From contig JACRPF010000005.1 of assembly GCA_016214035.1 (NCBI GenBank), positions 496,001-560,000 of the forward strand: a stretch of DNA of 64,000 nucleotides, in the 5' to 3' direction. Source of the stretch: Spirochaetota bacterium. Its GTDB lineage: Bacteria > Spirochaetota > Brachyspiria > Brachyspirales > JACRPF01. Position numbers and translations under genes: made by a program. Under the pieces are notes generated by a model. The model made no database searches. It saw only the letters and a list, made by a program, of their open reading frames with translations, and was not told the origin of the DNA. Of this stretch, positions 25,411 to 35,863 are shown piece after piece. How positions within the stretch are numbered: position 1 is the stretch's first letter; each line of letters begins with the position of its first letter.

Positions 25411-28400
25411 ATGAAAATAAAAATTCCAAACATTGCCAACAATGATGTAGCAAGTCTTGAAATAGAGCCGCCGTTGCTCGCGGAGCTTTTCGGACATGAT
25501 CAGTTTGCTAAATATGCGCGTGTGCTTGCGGACGAGCATGAGGTTGACACAGCACCGGGAGCCGAACTGCTGCTTTCCCGGCTTGCGGAAAACAAGACGG
25601 TGATACGCGAGGCGCACAGGATAGTCTCCCGGGCGCTTGAGAATAACAGGCAGATTTCGCCGGCGGCCGAATGGCTCCTGGACAACTATTATGTCATTGA
25701 AGAGCAGATACTGCTTGCGGAACAATATCTCCCGAAACGGTACAGCAGGCAGCTGCCGCGTTTGAAAACAGGCAAGCATGAGGGATTCCCGCGGGTATAT
25801 GATATTGCATTCGAGCTGGTCTCACATACCGACGGCAGAATCGATATAGGGAATCTGTCGCATTTTATTGAAAAATATCAGACGGTCCAGCACCTTTCTC
25901 TGGGGGAGCTCTGGGCAATGCCTATTATGCTCAGAATGGCCCTTATCGAAAATCTTCGCCGTGTTGCCCATCGTATTGCGCTGCGCCGTCTTGACCGTGA
26001 TTCGGCCATAACCTGGGCGGAACGTTTCCTGGCCTCGGCGGGAGCGAACGCCAAGGAGCTGATAACGGTACTTGCCGATTTCGCCCGTGAATCTCCAAAA
26101 CTGTCGCATCCGTTCCTCGCCGAATTGACCATGCGCATACACGGACAGCATCTTTCACTGGGACTGGTGATCAACTGGCTGGAACGTCAGCTCGCTGAGG
26201 ACGGACAGACCATCGAGCAGATACTGCAGGCTGAGAGTCAGGATCAGGCTGTCCATCAGGTGTCGATAGGCAACAGCATCACCAGTCTGCGGGCGCTCAG
26301 TGAGATAGATTGGAAGCCTTTTGTCGAAACCCAGAGCGCAACGGAGAAGGAACTTGAGAAGGATCCATCGGGCATATACAAAATGATGGATTTCCGCACC
26401 CGCGACGCGTACCGGCACGTGGTGGAAAAACTGTCAAGGTACAGTGGAAAAAAGGAAGAGGATATCAGCGCCGAAGCGGTTAAGCTTGCGGTAAGACGGA
26501 AGGGCAGAAAAGGGGTGGCCCCCCGGGAATACCACGTGGGCTATTTTCTGGTGGACAAAGGCCTTGCGGAGCTTGAGCGTATCATACTTCCACGGTACCC
26601 GTTTCGGGATGCCGCCCGCCGGCTGTTCGGGAGAAATCCGTTTCTCATCTATCAGGGACTTGTTACGGCTGCCTCGTTGGTATTGGCCGGAGTCACGGCG
26701 GCCGGTGTAATATCGCATACCATGTACGGCAGACTGCCGCTTACGGTGATCGCATGTCTCATCGTTGTGCTGGCCTCCAGATCCGCTATCACCATCATCA
26801 ATTGGGTTATCACCCTGTTTGTCACGCCGCAAGCACTGCCGCGGATGGATTTTTCCAAAGGCATTCCGGACAATTGCAGGACACTGGTGGCGGTTCAGAC
26901 CATGCTTACCGGTACGTCCTCAATTGATGACCTGCTGTCGGGTCTGGAAATATATCATGTAGCAAACCGCGATCCGAATGTGGTATTTACACTGGTGGCC
27001 GACTTTGCAGACGCAGACCGGGAGATGACGGATAACGACGGTCCGCTGCTTGACTATGTGAAAAACGGTATTGAAGCGCTCAATAAAAAATATGCAGCGG
27101 AAGACAACCGGATCTTTTTCCTGCTGCACCGGAAACGCGAGTGGAATCCGTCAGAGCGGAAATGGATGGGGTATGAACGGAAGCGGGGCAAGGTCAATGA
27201 CCTCAATGCATTTCTCCGCGGCAAACCGGGGCGGATCATCGCCGCGTCCGGGGAACATCGGAAACTGCTGCAGACCGTCCGTTATGTTATCACCCTTGAT
27301 TCCGATACGCAGCTTCCGCCGTCCACCGCATGGAAACTTGCAGGGACGATGGCGCATCCGCTCAACACTCCCCTGATCGACGAAAAGACCGGGTGCGTGG
27401 TGCAGGGATACGGTATCATGCAGCCGAGGATATCCATGAGTCTTGTCGGCTCTTCGGCTTCCCCTTTCTCAAAGCTTTTTTCCGGAGATGTGGGAATTGA
27501 CCCCTATACACACGAGATATCCGATGTCTATCATGATATGATCGGGACAACGCCTTTTCTCGGGAAGGGAATTTATGATGTCGATGCGTTCAGTGCTGCA
27601 GCCGGTTCCCGGTTCCCCGAAAATACAATACTCAGCCACGACCTCATCGAGGGGCTGCACGCGCGATGCGGTTATATCAACAATGTCGACCTTATTGAGG
27701 ACCATCCGGCGCAGTATCTCGTGGATGTCAGCCGCAGAAGCCGATGGATTCGCGGGGATTGGCAGATCATGCGATGGCTCTTTCCCCGTGTCCCCGATGC
27801 TTCCGGTAAAAAGACACGAAACGTACTGTCAACAACCGCGCGGTGGATGATATTCGATAATCTGCGGCGCAGTATTATTCCGCCGGCTTTTTTTCTTCTG
27901 CTTCTGATCACCGGAACGCTGTTTACCGCCGGTTTTTTCTGCAAAGCAGCCGTTATACTTTCACTTTTTTATCTGCCGGTATTTCTGCAGACGTTGTGGG
28001 GGATGTGCAATAAGCCCGCGCGGGTTGCATGGCATTACCATTTCGGACACGTACTGAGCCAGCGGCTGCAGCAGTCGGTGCGGGATACGCTCATGGTTGT
28101 TTTTCTGCCGTTCGAGGCGTTCATAGGTATCGATGCGATTCTTAAGGCGTGGTGGCGGAAGACGATAAGTCACCGAAATATGCTTGAATGGCAGACCGCG
28201 CGGAGCGCCGCACACGGTGCAAAAACGGGCCTGTCTTCGGTGTTGAAGCGGATGTGGGTCAATCCGGTTACAGGTATAGTATGCCTGGTATTTGTATATT
28301 GCAGAGAGGAAATATCTTTTTCAGCAACCGCGGCCGCCGGGTTGATCTGGATATTGGCTCCGTTCATTGCGTGGTTCATCAGCAGACCGGTGAAAAATAT

Positions 28401-31400
28401 TCATGTGCGGTTTACCGCGGAACAGCAGGCGTTTTTAAGGAACATATCCAGAAGGACATGGCGGTATTTTGAGACGTTCGCGGGACCCGAGCACAACTGG
28501 CTGCCTCCCGATAATGTCCAGGAAAAGCCCGAATTCCAGATTGCGGCGAGGACATCGCCCACGAACATCGGACTCTATCTGCTTTCGATACTCGCCGCCC
28601 GCGACTTCGGCTATATCAGTACGACATCCGCGCTGCACCGTATACGGAATGCGTTTTCTTCCATGGGACATATGGAACGTTTTCGCGGACATTTTTTAAA
28701 CTGGTACGAGACAAAGAGCCTTCAGACGTTGCGGCCTCGATATGTTTCCACCGTAGACAGCGGGAATCTGGTCGGGTCGCTGATAGCGCTGCGCGGGGGG
28801 CTTCTTGAGATGAAAGCCGAACCCCTGCTCTCGGAGCAATGGCTCCCGGGCCTCAGAGATACCGCCCGCGCGCTACTGGATGAGATGAGACGCATCGCAC
28901 GGGATATGCCGGTCATAAATGCCGAACAACTCCGCGCGTGCGAAGCATTCGCCGGCGACATTGCCGCTTATTCCGGTCCGGCGGGTACCGTGGAAGACCT
29001 GTACCGTTTTCTATCCGGCGTCATTGCAGAACGGGCGGCCGTCAGGATTGATCTCATCGCGAGCGCTGACGTACGATCGTGGATTGCCGCGGTTCAGACG
29101 CAGTGTGAAGATATCATCGGAGAAATAGTCCGGCTTGCGCCATGGCTCTCAGGAAATTGTTTTTCCGGGACGGCGTTGGAACGGGCCGGCAGTATGCTTG
29201 ACCCCGGCGAGTTGAACGATCTGCTCACGGATGTGCACCGTTCAGATACGCTTGTCAGGCTTGCGGCGCTCAGCATGAAGTGGTCGGCACGTTTCGATTC
29301 CTGGATCGAGGATGTCTCCGGCGGGGATGGTTCGCCGGAACAGGTTTCGGAGATGCGTGCCTGGATACAGGATGTCCGCAGGCATATTGCCGATGCCAGT
29401 ATGTACGCCGGCAACAGGATCAGTGAGCTTGAACAGCTAGCTGAAGCGTGCAGTGAGTTTTCCGATTGGGATATTGAATTCCTTTTTCAGCAGGACAAGA
29501 AGCTTTTTACCATCGGATACAATATCGAGAATCGCAAGGCGGACAACAGTTACTATGATCTTTTTGCCTCGGAGGCGAGGCTCGGCAGTTACATCGGTGT
29601 TGCGCAGGGCCGCATCCCGCAGGAGCACTGGTTTCTGCTTGGCCGCCAGCAGGCGAAGGTAGAAACAGGTCCGCCAACGCTGCTTTCATGGAGCGGATCG
29701 ATGTTCGAGTATCTGATGCCGAATTTGATCCTGCCGGTGTATGAGGGAACGCTGACCGACTATTCGTGCCGCAATGCCGTACAGCAGCAGATCATTTACG
29801 GGAACGGACGTACAGTCCCATGGGGAATATCCGAATCGTCATATAATCTCATCGACGTACACAAGACCTATCAATACCGCGCGTTCGGAGTTCCGGCGCT
29901 CGGTCTTATGCGCGGGCTGGCGGAGGATCTGGTGGTGGCTCCCTATGCATCGATCATGGGACTCACCAGCATGGCGTCAGAGGCGTGTCTGAATCTGCAG
30001 CGGCTGGCCGCTGACGGGATGCTGGGCGGCATGGGCATGTACGAGGCGGTGGATTATACCGCCATGCGCGTCCCTTCCGGTCAGGATCGCGTCATCGTTC
30101 AGAGTTATATGGCGCATCACAGCGGCATGGGACTCCTTGCGCTCGCGTCGGTGCTGCTGAACAGCCCGATGCAGCGGCGTTTTATTTCTGACCCTGAGAT
30201 GCGGTCGGCGCTGCTCCTGCTGCAGGAACGTATTCCTCCGGTTCTTGATGACGCTTCGATCATCGCGCATCCCCAGGCGGGAGTCTCCAATAAGACCGAA
30301 GCCCAGATCAGAGAATCGATTACGCGTGTGTATGCAAATGTCAATGCAGACGTGCCGCGCGTACAGCTGCTCAGCAACGGACGCTATAATGTGATGATCA
30401 CCAATGCCGGGGGCGGATACAGCAGATGGCACGGTATTGACCTGATACGCTGGCGCGAGGATGTGACCAGAGACAATTATGGATTATACTGTTATATCCA
30501 GGACGTTGAAACGGGTGCGTTCTGGTCCGCAGCATATCAGCCGGCATGCGTTCGCCCCGAACGCTATGAAGCCATATTCTCGCAGGCATTGGGTGAATTC
30601 CGTTGCGTGCACAACGATATTGAGATATACACCAAGATATCAGTCTCTCCCGAGGATGACGTTGAGATACGGCGCATGACGGTCAGCAATCTTTCGTCCG
30701 AAGAACGGACACTCGACCTGACCAGCTATGCTGAAGTAGTGCTTGCCGAATCACTGGCGGAAATTTCTCACCCCGTATTCAACAGCCTTTTTATTCAGAC
30801 CGAACTGATCCCCGATAAATCAGCCATCATATGCACGCGCCGCCGGCGTTCGGACGAAGAGGCGGTTCCCTGGATGTTCACGAGCATGGTGGTGAATAAC
30901 GGACAGCCCGTACGGGGATGTTCGTTCGAAACCGACCGCAACCGGTTCGTCGGCAGAACACGCGGTACGATGCACCCGGCCGCGATGGACAGTGTGGGGC
31001 GGCTTTCAAACACCTCCGGCATGGTGCTCGATCCGATTGCATCCATCAGACGCAGGATCGTCATCCCCGCCGGCGAATCCCTCATGGTGGATCTTATCAT
31101 GGGGGCGTCGTCCTCACGTGAACAGGTGCTCCTGCTCATCGATAAATACCGTGATTACCGGCTGGCCGAACGCGTTTTTGATATCGCGTGGACTCACAGT
31201 CAGGTGCTGCTGCAGCATCTCCGGTCAACCGAGGCCGATGCCCAGTTGTTCGGAAGACTTGCAAGTTCGATAATATATCCGAACGCCCGGCACCGTGCCG
31301 GGACCACGGTCATCACGCAGAACAGCAAAAATCAGTCGTCGTTATGGCGGTACGGTATTTCCGGTGACCTGCCGATCATGCTCATCCAAACGACGGACGC

Positions 31401-34191
31401 TGCCGGGCTCGAGCTGGTACGGCAGGCGGTACGCTGCTACGCCTACTGCCGTAATAAAGGGCTGCGGATGGAATTGGTGATCTGGGTTGATACGGTCTCG
31501 GGATACCGTCAGCCGCTGCGTGACGAGATTGCCGGTATGATAGCCACCGATTCCGAGTCGCAGCTTCTGGACCAGCCCGGGGGGATATTCATCCGGACAA
31601 CCGATCAGGTGCCGGAGGATGACCGCCTTCTTATTCAGGCTGCGGCTCGCGTGTACATGACCGACCGGGCAGGTACCTTCGCCGAGCAGGTGGAGCGGAG
31701 ATCGCGCGGAGAGATGAAATTACCGCGCTTCGTACCGAAACGCGCGGCGCCGGCTGCGGAAGATGACATCCCGGTTGCGAGACCTGATCTGGTTTTCTTC
31801 AACGGGTATGGCGGTTTTACCCGTGACGGACGTGAATATGTGATCATCCTCAAGCCCGGCGCGGCCACTCCGGCGCCGTGGGTGAATATTCTCGCCAATG
31901 AACGGTTCGGCAGTGTGACCGGAGAATCCGGGCCGGTGTATACCTGGTATGAGAACGCCCGTCAGTTCCGTATCACCCCGTGGCACAATGATCCGGTGGG
32001 AGGGACATCGGGAGAAGCGTTCTACATACGGGATGAGCAGACGGGGGTGTTCTGGTCGCCCACACCGGGCCCCGCCCGCGGTCCGACGACGTACGTATGC
32101 CGGCACGGCCTGGGATATTCCGCGTATGAGCACCGGCAGAACGATATTTTTTCGGAGACGATGATCTATGTCCCGGTTGACGCACCAATGAAGCTTACGC
32201 TCATCAGGGTCAGAAACCTGTCGGAGCGTGAACGAAAGCTGTCGGTGACCTCGTTTGCCGAATGCGCCGTGGGAGAACTCCAGGGGCGCAGTTCCATGCA
32301 TGTGGTGAGCAAGATCGATCCTCAGACAAATGCCGTCTTCCTGACCAATGCATTTAATACGGAATTCTCATCTACGGTTGTCTTCGTGCAGACGGGCGAA
32401 TCGGAACGTACGTTCACTGGCGACCGCACGGAGTTCATCGGCAGAAACGGTTCTCTTGAACGTCCGGCGGCCATGTTCAGGCAGGGATTATCCAATAAGG
32501 TGGGGCCAGCGCTCGATCCGTGCGCGGCGCTGCAGACCTATATCACCATACCGGCGGGACAGGAACGATATGTTGTCTTTATGATGGGCGGGGCGGAGAG
32601 CAGGGACGAGGCGAGAAACATCATCCGGAAACACAGCTCCAAGGCGGGGGCATGGCAGTCGTTGGAAAAAGTGTGGGATTTCTGGAAACATTGCACGGGG
32701 GCAATTAATATAGAGACGCCGGATACCGCAATGAATCTGCTTGTCAATAACTGGCTGCTTTATCAGGTTATTGCCTGCCGGATGTGGGGACGCAGCGGTT
32801 TTTATCAATCGGGAGGGGCGTTTGGTTTCAGAGACCAGCTGCAGGACAGTATGGCGCTGCTCCATTGCAGGCCGGATATGATGAGACGGCATATTATCCT
32901 CTGTTCCGGCCGGCAATTCATCGAAGGTGATGTGCAGCATTGGTGGCATCAGCCGTCCGGGCGCGGCATACGCACGCGTTTTTCCGATGATTGTCTATGG
33001 CTTCCGTATACGGTCAGCCGGTATGTTCAGTCCACCGGGGACACAGGATTACTCGACGAGCTTGCCCCCTTTCTCAGCGGACGTCCGGTCCCCGAAAATG
33101 AAGAATCATATTACGACATACCCCGCACGGAAGATGCGCAGGCGCCGGTCTACGAGCACTGTGTACGCGCACTTGAGCTGGTGATGTCCCGTATGGGCGA
33201 ACACGGTCTGCCGCTTATGGGATGCGGCGACTGGAATGATGGCATGAACAAGGTCGGCATCAAGGGGAAGGGCGAAAGTGTCTGGCTTGCTTTTTTTCTC
33301 GTGGAAGTGCTTCAGCAGTTTGAAGGAATTGCCGCGGCACGTAAAGATGCGTACTTCAGTGCTAAATGTCTGAACATGCAGACGTATTTGAAGAAAAACA
33401 TTGAAGAGAACACCTGGGATGGATCATGGTATATGCGCGCCTATTTTGACAACGGGACACCGCTGGGTTCCCGCATGAATATAGAATGCAGTATAGATTC
33501 AATTCCCCAGAGTTGGGCGGTACTCAGCGGCGCGGCGGATCCGGAACGATGCCTGCGGGCAATGGATGAAGTAGAGAAACATCTTGTCCGTCCGGAACGC
33601 GGCATTATCCAGCTGTTCGACCCTCCTTTCGATAAGTCCGAAATTTCACCCGGATACATCAAAGGATACATTCCCGGAGTCAGGGAGAACGGCGGACAAT
33701 ACACCCATGCCGCGGTATGGGTGGGCATGGCATACGCCAAACAACACGACGTGAAGCGCGCCTGGGATGTGGCAAGAATGATAAATCCCATCAGTCATGG
33801 CGGCACCCGGGAACGGATTCAAATCTATATGACGGAACCCTATGTGGTCTCCGCTGATATCTATTCCTCAAAACAGCATGAGGGACGTGGCGGGTGGACA
33901 TGGTATACCGGCAGCGCGGGCTGGATGTACCGCTTTTATGTGGAAAGTCTGCTCGGGTTGAAGTTGGAAGTAGACCGGCTGTCGTTCGCACCGGTGCTTC
34001 CGCCGGAGTGGAATGAATTCACCGTACACTACCGGTATCGTGAAACGGTCTATCATATTAAAATCCGTATTTCAGGCAGTGAAACATGGACGGTGAGAAA
34101 AATCATGGTGGATAATCGTGCGCAGGATGATTTATGTATTCACCTTGTTGATGACCGGATTGATCATACCGCTGAAGTCGAAGTTGGATGA
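25411..34191 (+). CDS. ndvB: Cyclic beta-1,2-glucan synthase (GT84 + GH94)
   Basis: 2926 residues, the usual size of NdvB/ChvB/Cgs. N-terminal cytoplasmic region (1-410); membrane helices at about 412-470; GT84 glycosyltransferase with LDSDTQLP (about 628-635) and VNDLNAFLRGK; more helices at about 820-865 and 950-990; glucoamylase-like domain (about 1000-1630); two GH94 N-terminal-type beta domains (about 1640-2040 and 2125-2430); and a C-terminal GH94 phosphorylase-like domain with MGCGDWNDGMNKVG (D2607). The enzyme primes, elongates, trims and cyclises beta-1,2-glucan at the inner membrane for release to the periplasm. No NdvA-type exporter is adjacent. The start has only a weak ribosome site; single-gene unit. 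Confidence 0.93.
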   Translation: MKIKIPNIANNDVASLEIEPPLLAELFGHDQFAKYARVLADEHEVDTAPGAELLLSRLAENKTVIREAHRIVSRALENNRQISPAAEWLLDNYYVIEEQILLAEQYLPKRYSRQLPRLKTGKHEGFPRVYDIAFELVSHTDGRIDIGNLSHFIEKYQTVQHLSLGELWAMPIMLRMALIENLRRVAHRIALRRLDRDSAITWAERFLASAGANAKELITVLADFARESPKLSHPFLAELTMRIHGQHLSLGLVINWLERQLAEDGQTIEQILQAESQDQAVHQVSIGNSITSLRALSEIDWKPFVETQSATEKELEKDPSGIYKMMDFRTRDAYRHVVEKLSRYSGKKEEDISAEAVKLAVRRKGRKGVAPREYHVGYFLVDKGLAELERIILPRYPFRDAARRLFGRNPFLIYQGLVTAASLVLAGVTAAGVISHTMYGRLPLTVIACLIVVLASRSAITIINWVITLFVTPQALPRMDFSKGIPDNCRTLVAVQTMLTGTSSIDDLLSGLEIYHVANRDPNVVFTLVADFADADREMTDNDGPLLDYVKNGIEALNKKYAAEDNRIFFLLHRKREWNPSERKWMGYERKRGKVNDLNAFLRGKPGRIIAASGEHRKLLQTVRYVITLDSDTQLPPSTAWKLAGTMAHPLNTPLIDEKTGCVVQGYGIMQPRISMSLVGSSASPFSKLFSGDVGIDPYTHEISDVYHDMIGTTPFLGKGIYDVDAFSAAAGSRFPENTILSHDLIEGLHARCGYINNVDLIEDHPAQYLVDVSRRSRWIRGDWQIMRWLFPRVPDASGKKTRNVLSTTARWMIFDNLRRSIIPPAFFLLLLITGTLFTAGFFCKAAVILSLFYLPVFLQTLWGMCNKPARVAWHYHFGHVLSQRLQQSVRDTLMVVFLPFEAFIGIDAILKAWWRKTISHRNMLEWQTARSAAHGAKTGLSSVLKRMWVNPVTGIVCLVFVYCREEISFSATAAAGLIWILAPFIAWFISRPVKNIHVRFTAEQQAFLRNISRRTWRYFETFAGPEHNWLPPDNVQEKPEFQIAARTSPTNIGLYLLSILAARDFGYISTTSALHRIRNAFSSMGHMERFRGHFLNWYETKSLQTLRPRYVSTVDSGNLVGSLIALRGGLLEMKAEPLLSEQWLPGLRDTARALLDEMRRIARDMPVINAEQLRACEAFAGDIAAYSGPAGTVEDLYRFLSGVIAERAAVRIDLIASADVRSWIAAVQTQCEDIIGEIVRLAPWLSGNCFSGTALERAGSMLDPGELNDLLTDVHRSDTLVRLAALSMKWSARFDSWIEDVSGGDGSPEQVSEMRAWIQDVRRHIADASMYAGNRISELEQLAEACSEFSDWDIEFLFQQDKKLFTIGYNIENRKADNSYYDLFASEARLGSYIGVAQGRIPQEHWFLLGRQQAKVETGPPTLLSWSGSMFEYLMPNLILPVYEGTLTDYSCRNAVQQQIIYGNGRTVPWGISESSYNLIDVHKTYQYRAFGVPALGLMRGLAEDLVVAPYASIMGLTSMASEACLNLQRLAADGMLGGMGMYEAVDYTAMRVPSGQDRVIVQSYMAHHSGMGLLALASVLLNSPMQRRFISDPEMRSALLLLQERIPPVLDDASIIAHPQAGVSNKTEAQIRESITRVYANVNADVPRVQLLSNGRYNVMITNAGGGYSRWHGIDLIRWREDVTRDNYGLYCYIQDVETGAFWSAAYQPACVRPERYEAIFSQALGEFRCVHNDIEIYTKISVSPEDDVEIRRMTVSNLSSEERTLDLTSYAEVVLAESLAEISHPVFNSLFIQTELIPDKSAIICTRRRRSDEEAVPWMFTSMVVNNGQPVRGCSFETDRNRFVGRTRGTMHPAAMDSVGRLSNTSGMVLDPIASIRRRIVIPAGESLMVDLIMGASSSREQVLLLIDKYRDYRLAERVFDIAWTHSQVLLQHLRSTEADAQLFGRLASSIIYPNARHRAGTTVITQNSKNQSSLWRYGISGDLPIMLIQTTDAAGLELVRQAVRCYAYCRNKGLRMELVIWVDTVSGYRQPLRDEIAGMIATDSESQLLDQPGGIFIRTTDQVPEDDRLLIQAAARVYMTDRAGTFAEQVERRSRGEMKLPRFVPKRAAPAAEDDIPVARPDLVFFNGYGGFTRDGREYVIILKPGAATPAPWVNILANERFGSVTGESGPVYTWYENARQFRITPWHNDPVGGTSGEAFYIRDEQTGVFWSPTPGPARGPTTYVCRHGLGYSAYEHRQNDIFSETMIYVPVDAPMKLTLIRVRNLSERERKLSVTSFAECAVGELQGRSSMHVVSKIDPQTNAVFLTNAFNTEFSSTVVFVQTGESERTFTGDRTEFIGRNGSLERPAAMFRQGLSNKVGPALDPCAALQTYITIPAGQERYVVFMMGGAESRDEARNIIRKHSSKAGAWQSLEKVWDFWKHCTGAINIETPDTAMNLLVNNWLLYQVIACRMWGRSGFYQSGGAFGFRDQLQDSMALLHCRPDMMRRHIILCSGRQFIEGDVQHWWHQPSGRGIRTRFSDDCLWLPYTVSRYVQSTGDTGLLDELAPFLSGRPVPENEESYYDIPRTEDAQAPVYEHCVRALELVMSRMGEHGLPLMGCGDWNDGMNKVGIKGKGESVWLAFFLVEVLQQFEGIAAARKDAYFSAKCLNMQTYLKKNIEENTWDGSWYMRAYFDNGTPLGSRMNIECSIDSIPQSWAVLSGAADPERCLRAMDEVEKHLVRPERGIIQLFDPPFDKSEISPGYIKGYIPGVRENGGQYTHAAVWVGMAYAKQHDVKRAWDVARMINPISHGGTRERIQIYMTEPYVVSADIYSSKQHEGRGGWTWYTGSAGWMYRFYVESLLGLKLEVDRLSFAPVLPPEWNEFTVHYRYRETVYHIKIRISGSETWTVRKIMVDNRAQDDLCIHLVDDRIDHTAEVEVG

Positions 34192-34356
34192 TGCATGTAA
34201 CGGAACAGGTATTAATAACATCCGGGAATAGAACGGTAAGCGCCCCGATTACTGCTGGTTCGCGTCAATCCAAACAGCACATAAATTTAGATAGTGACAT
34301 CTACACCCTTGGTATTATTGCGGCAGCTGCAGCGTTATGATATGAATCACAGCGAT

Positions 34357-34362
34357 TATAAT
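34357..34362 (+). promoter_or_regulatory. Candidate -10 box for the CBM-like gene
   Basis: TATAAT 31 nt before the ATG at 34393, with only a weak -35 candidate (TTATGA, 34335-34340, 16-nt spacer). The 34192-34392 gap shows nothing else convincing. Confidence 0.35.
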
Positions 34363-34392
34363 GTTTACATGTTTATTTGAAGGAGTCTCAAT

Positions 34393-35001
34393 ATGAAAAT
34401 CATATGCATCACCGTAGCAGCACTGGCGACTGCTGCGCTCTGTTCCGGACAGATGCCGGCGCGCGCACGCATCGACGTTGACGGGAATTCCAAGGGTATC
34501 GCGCTCACCAATTTCATCGTTTCAAAAGGGAGCGCCCGGTGTGCAAGCTGGATGAAACCGGAACAGAACGCCCGTTTTGTCACCAGCGACCTCGACATTG
34601 CTCAGAATAAATGGACTCAGGTGTTTTTCACCTTCACGCCGCTGGCGAGCGGTGAGGTGAACATTCAGCTGAAGGGCAATTACTGGAAGAAGAATTCGGC
34701 GGATAAGAACATAACCCCGGTTCCGGTATATTTCGATGCCGTAACCGTTACGGGCGGTACTATCGTCAATGGTGATTTTGAGGAAAGGGACGATCAGGGT
34801 GAGCTGAAATCATGGTATAAGGGCGGGAATGAAGCGTCATGGATGAACGTTCCGCCGCTCATCAATAACGATCCCGTATTCGTAAAGTCCGGCAGTCAGA
34901 GCATCCGTGTCTGGCATAACGCGGTCTATTCCCAGAACATCAAGGTGACGGCCAATACACCGGTAACGATCAATGCCTGGGTGTATCAGGATGTCAAATA
35001 A
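34393..35001 (+). CDS. Secreted carbohydrate-binding-module-like protein
   Basis: 202 residues. Signal peptide MKIICITVAALATAALCSGQ, then a beta-sandwich resembling the CBM4/9/22 group: WTQVFFTFTPLASGEVNIQL, VPVYFDAVTVTGGTIVNGDF and a final QNIKVTANTPVTINAWVYQD strand. The INGDFE-type segment at about residue 117 is typical for the start of such modules, so parts of two modules may be present. No catalytic domain. GAAGGAG seven nucleotides before the ATG is a good ribosome site. It is followed by a lectin-like gene in the same direction; both may bind extracellular polysaccharide. Confidence 0.65.
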   Translation: MKIICITVAALATAALCSGQMPARARIDVDGNSKGIALTNFIVSKGSARCASWMKPEQNARFVTSDLDIAQNKWTQVFFTFTPLASGEVNIQLKGNYWKKNSADKNITPVPVYFDAVTVTGGTIVNGDFEERDDQGELKSWYKGGNEASWMNVPPLINNDPVFVKSGSQSIRVWHNAVYSQNIKVTANTPVTINAWVYQDVK

Positions 35002-35004
35002 AAA

Positions 35005-35033
35005 CTCCCGGCAGTTCAGGCGTATGACGGGAG
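35005..35033. terminator. Hairpin between two secreted-lectin genes
   Basis: CTCCCG (35005-35010) pairs with CGGGAG (35028-35033). As with the 25108 hairpin, an A-run precedes it on the plus strand and the U-run follows only on the minus strand (GGGAGTTTTTATTT). It may stabilise or separate the two plus-strand messages rather than terminate them. Confidence 0.4.
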
Positions 35034-35068
35034 CTTCGGAAAACATCTGAATAACAATGGAGTTTTGT

Positions 35069-35755
35069 ATGAAAAATGCGTTGGCCTTACTTGCTATCAT
35101 TACGGGCGCCTGTTTGTCAGCTCAGTCGGCGTCTGCAGTCGAATTTACTTTTGACGAAGGTACAGGTATCAGGATTTCGGATACGACGGGAACGTTTACC
35201 GGCGAGGTTAAAAATGCTTTATGGACTGAAGGCAGAAGCGGCAAGGCGCTTGCATTCACCGGATCGAATTCGTATGCGGTCATCAAATTCACCAACCTCA
35301 GCGGCGGTTTCACATTCGCCGCATGGGTGAAGCCGAAAGAGATCAGCGCCGATCTTCCGTTCGGTGAGACATCCATCGTGGCGCGTTCGGGGTATCACAG
35401 CTCTATCGCTTATACCACCGCTAAGAAATTCTTTTTCAATTACTGGACCACCAACAATCGCAATGTCAGTGCGGTATCATCGGCGACATATGATGCAAAT
35501 GAGTGGTATCATGTGGCGGGTGTGTACGATAAAACCGGCGGAAAGGCGTATATCTATGTCAACGGAGAGTTGAAGGGGACGGCAGCCGCTCCGGCGGGAT
35601 CAGAGATACGGAGATATGAGCCGGTGCTCTATATCGGATGCGGCACCACATCGGGTAAATATGCCGGGTGGTTCACCGGAGCCGTGGACGATGTCAAAAT
35701 ATTCAATCGCGCGCTGCTCAGTGACGAAGTAAAAGAGTTATACACATCGAGGTGA
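35069..35755 (+). CDS. Secreted LamG (concanavalin A-like) domain protein
   Basis: 228 residues from ATG 35069, chosen because GGAG lies six nucleotides upstream; a start 12 nt earlier has no site. Signal peptide MKNALALLAIITGACLSAQS. The remainder is one complete LamG_3 jelly roll: FTFDEGTGIRISDTTG, GGFTFAAWVKPKE, EWYHVAGVYDKTGGKAYIYV, NGELKGTAAAP, and the closing GAVDDVKIFNRALLSDEVKE. No enzyme domain. Such single-domain proteins bind sugars or proteins at the cell surface; the ligand cannot be told. Confidence 0.82.
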   Translation: MKNALALLAIITGACLSAQSASAVEFTFDEGTGIRISDTTGTFTGEVKNALWTEGRSGKALAFTGSNSYAVIKFTNLSGGFTFAAWVKPKEISADLPFGETSIVARSGYHSSIAYTTAKKFFFNYWTTNNRNVSAVSSATYDANEWYHVAGVYDKTGGKAYIYVNGELKGTAAAPAGSEIRRYEPVLYIGCGTTSGKYAGWFTGAVDDVKIFNRALLSDEVKELYTSR

Positions 35756-35863
35756 TTTTTCTCTGATCCCGTACCGGTACACTCACACCCGATACGCGCA
35801 TGCAGCTAGGATTATAATCATATAGATTCGATCCGGCAGTCATGCGTCGATGGAAATAGTGTG

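Noticed and set aside
34255-34280. GGTTCGCGTCAATCC resembling a tRNA T-arm
   Set aside because: No matching acceptor or anticodon stems in the 80 bases around it.
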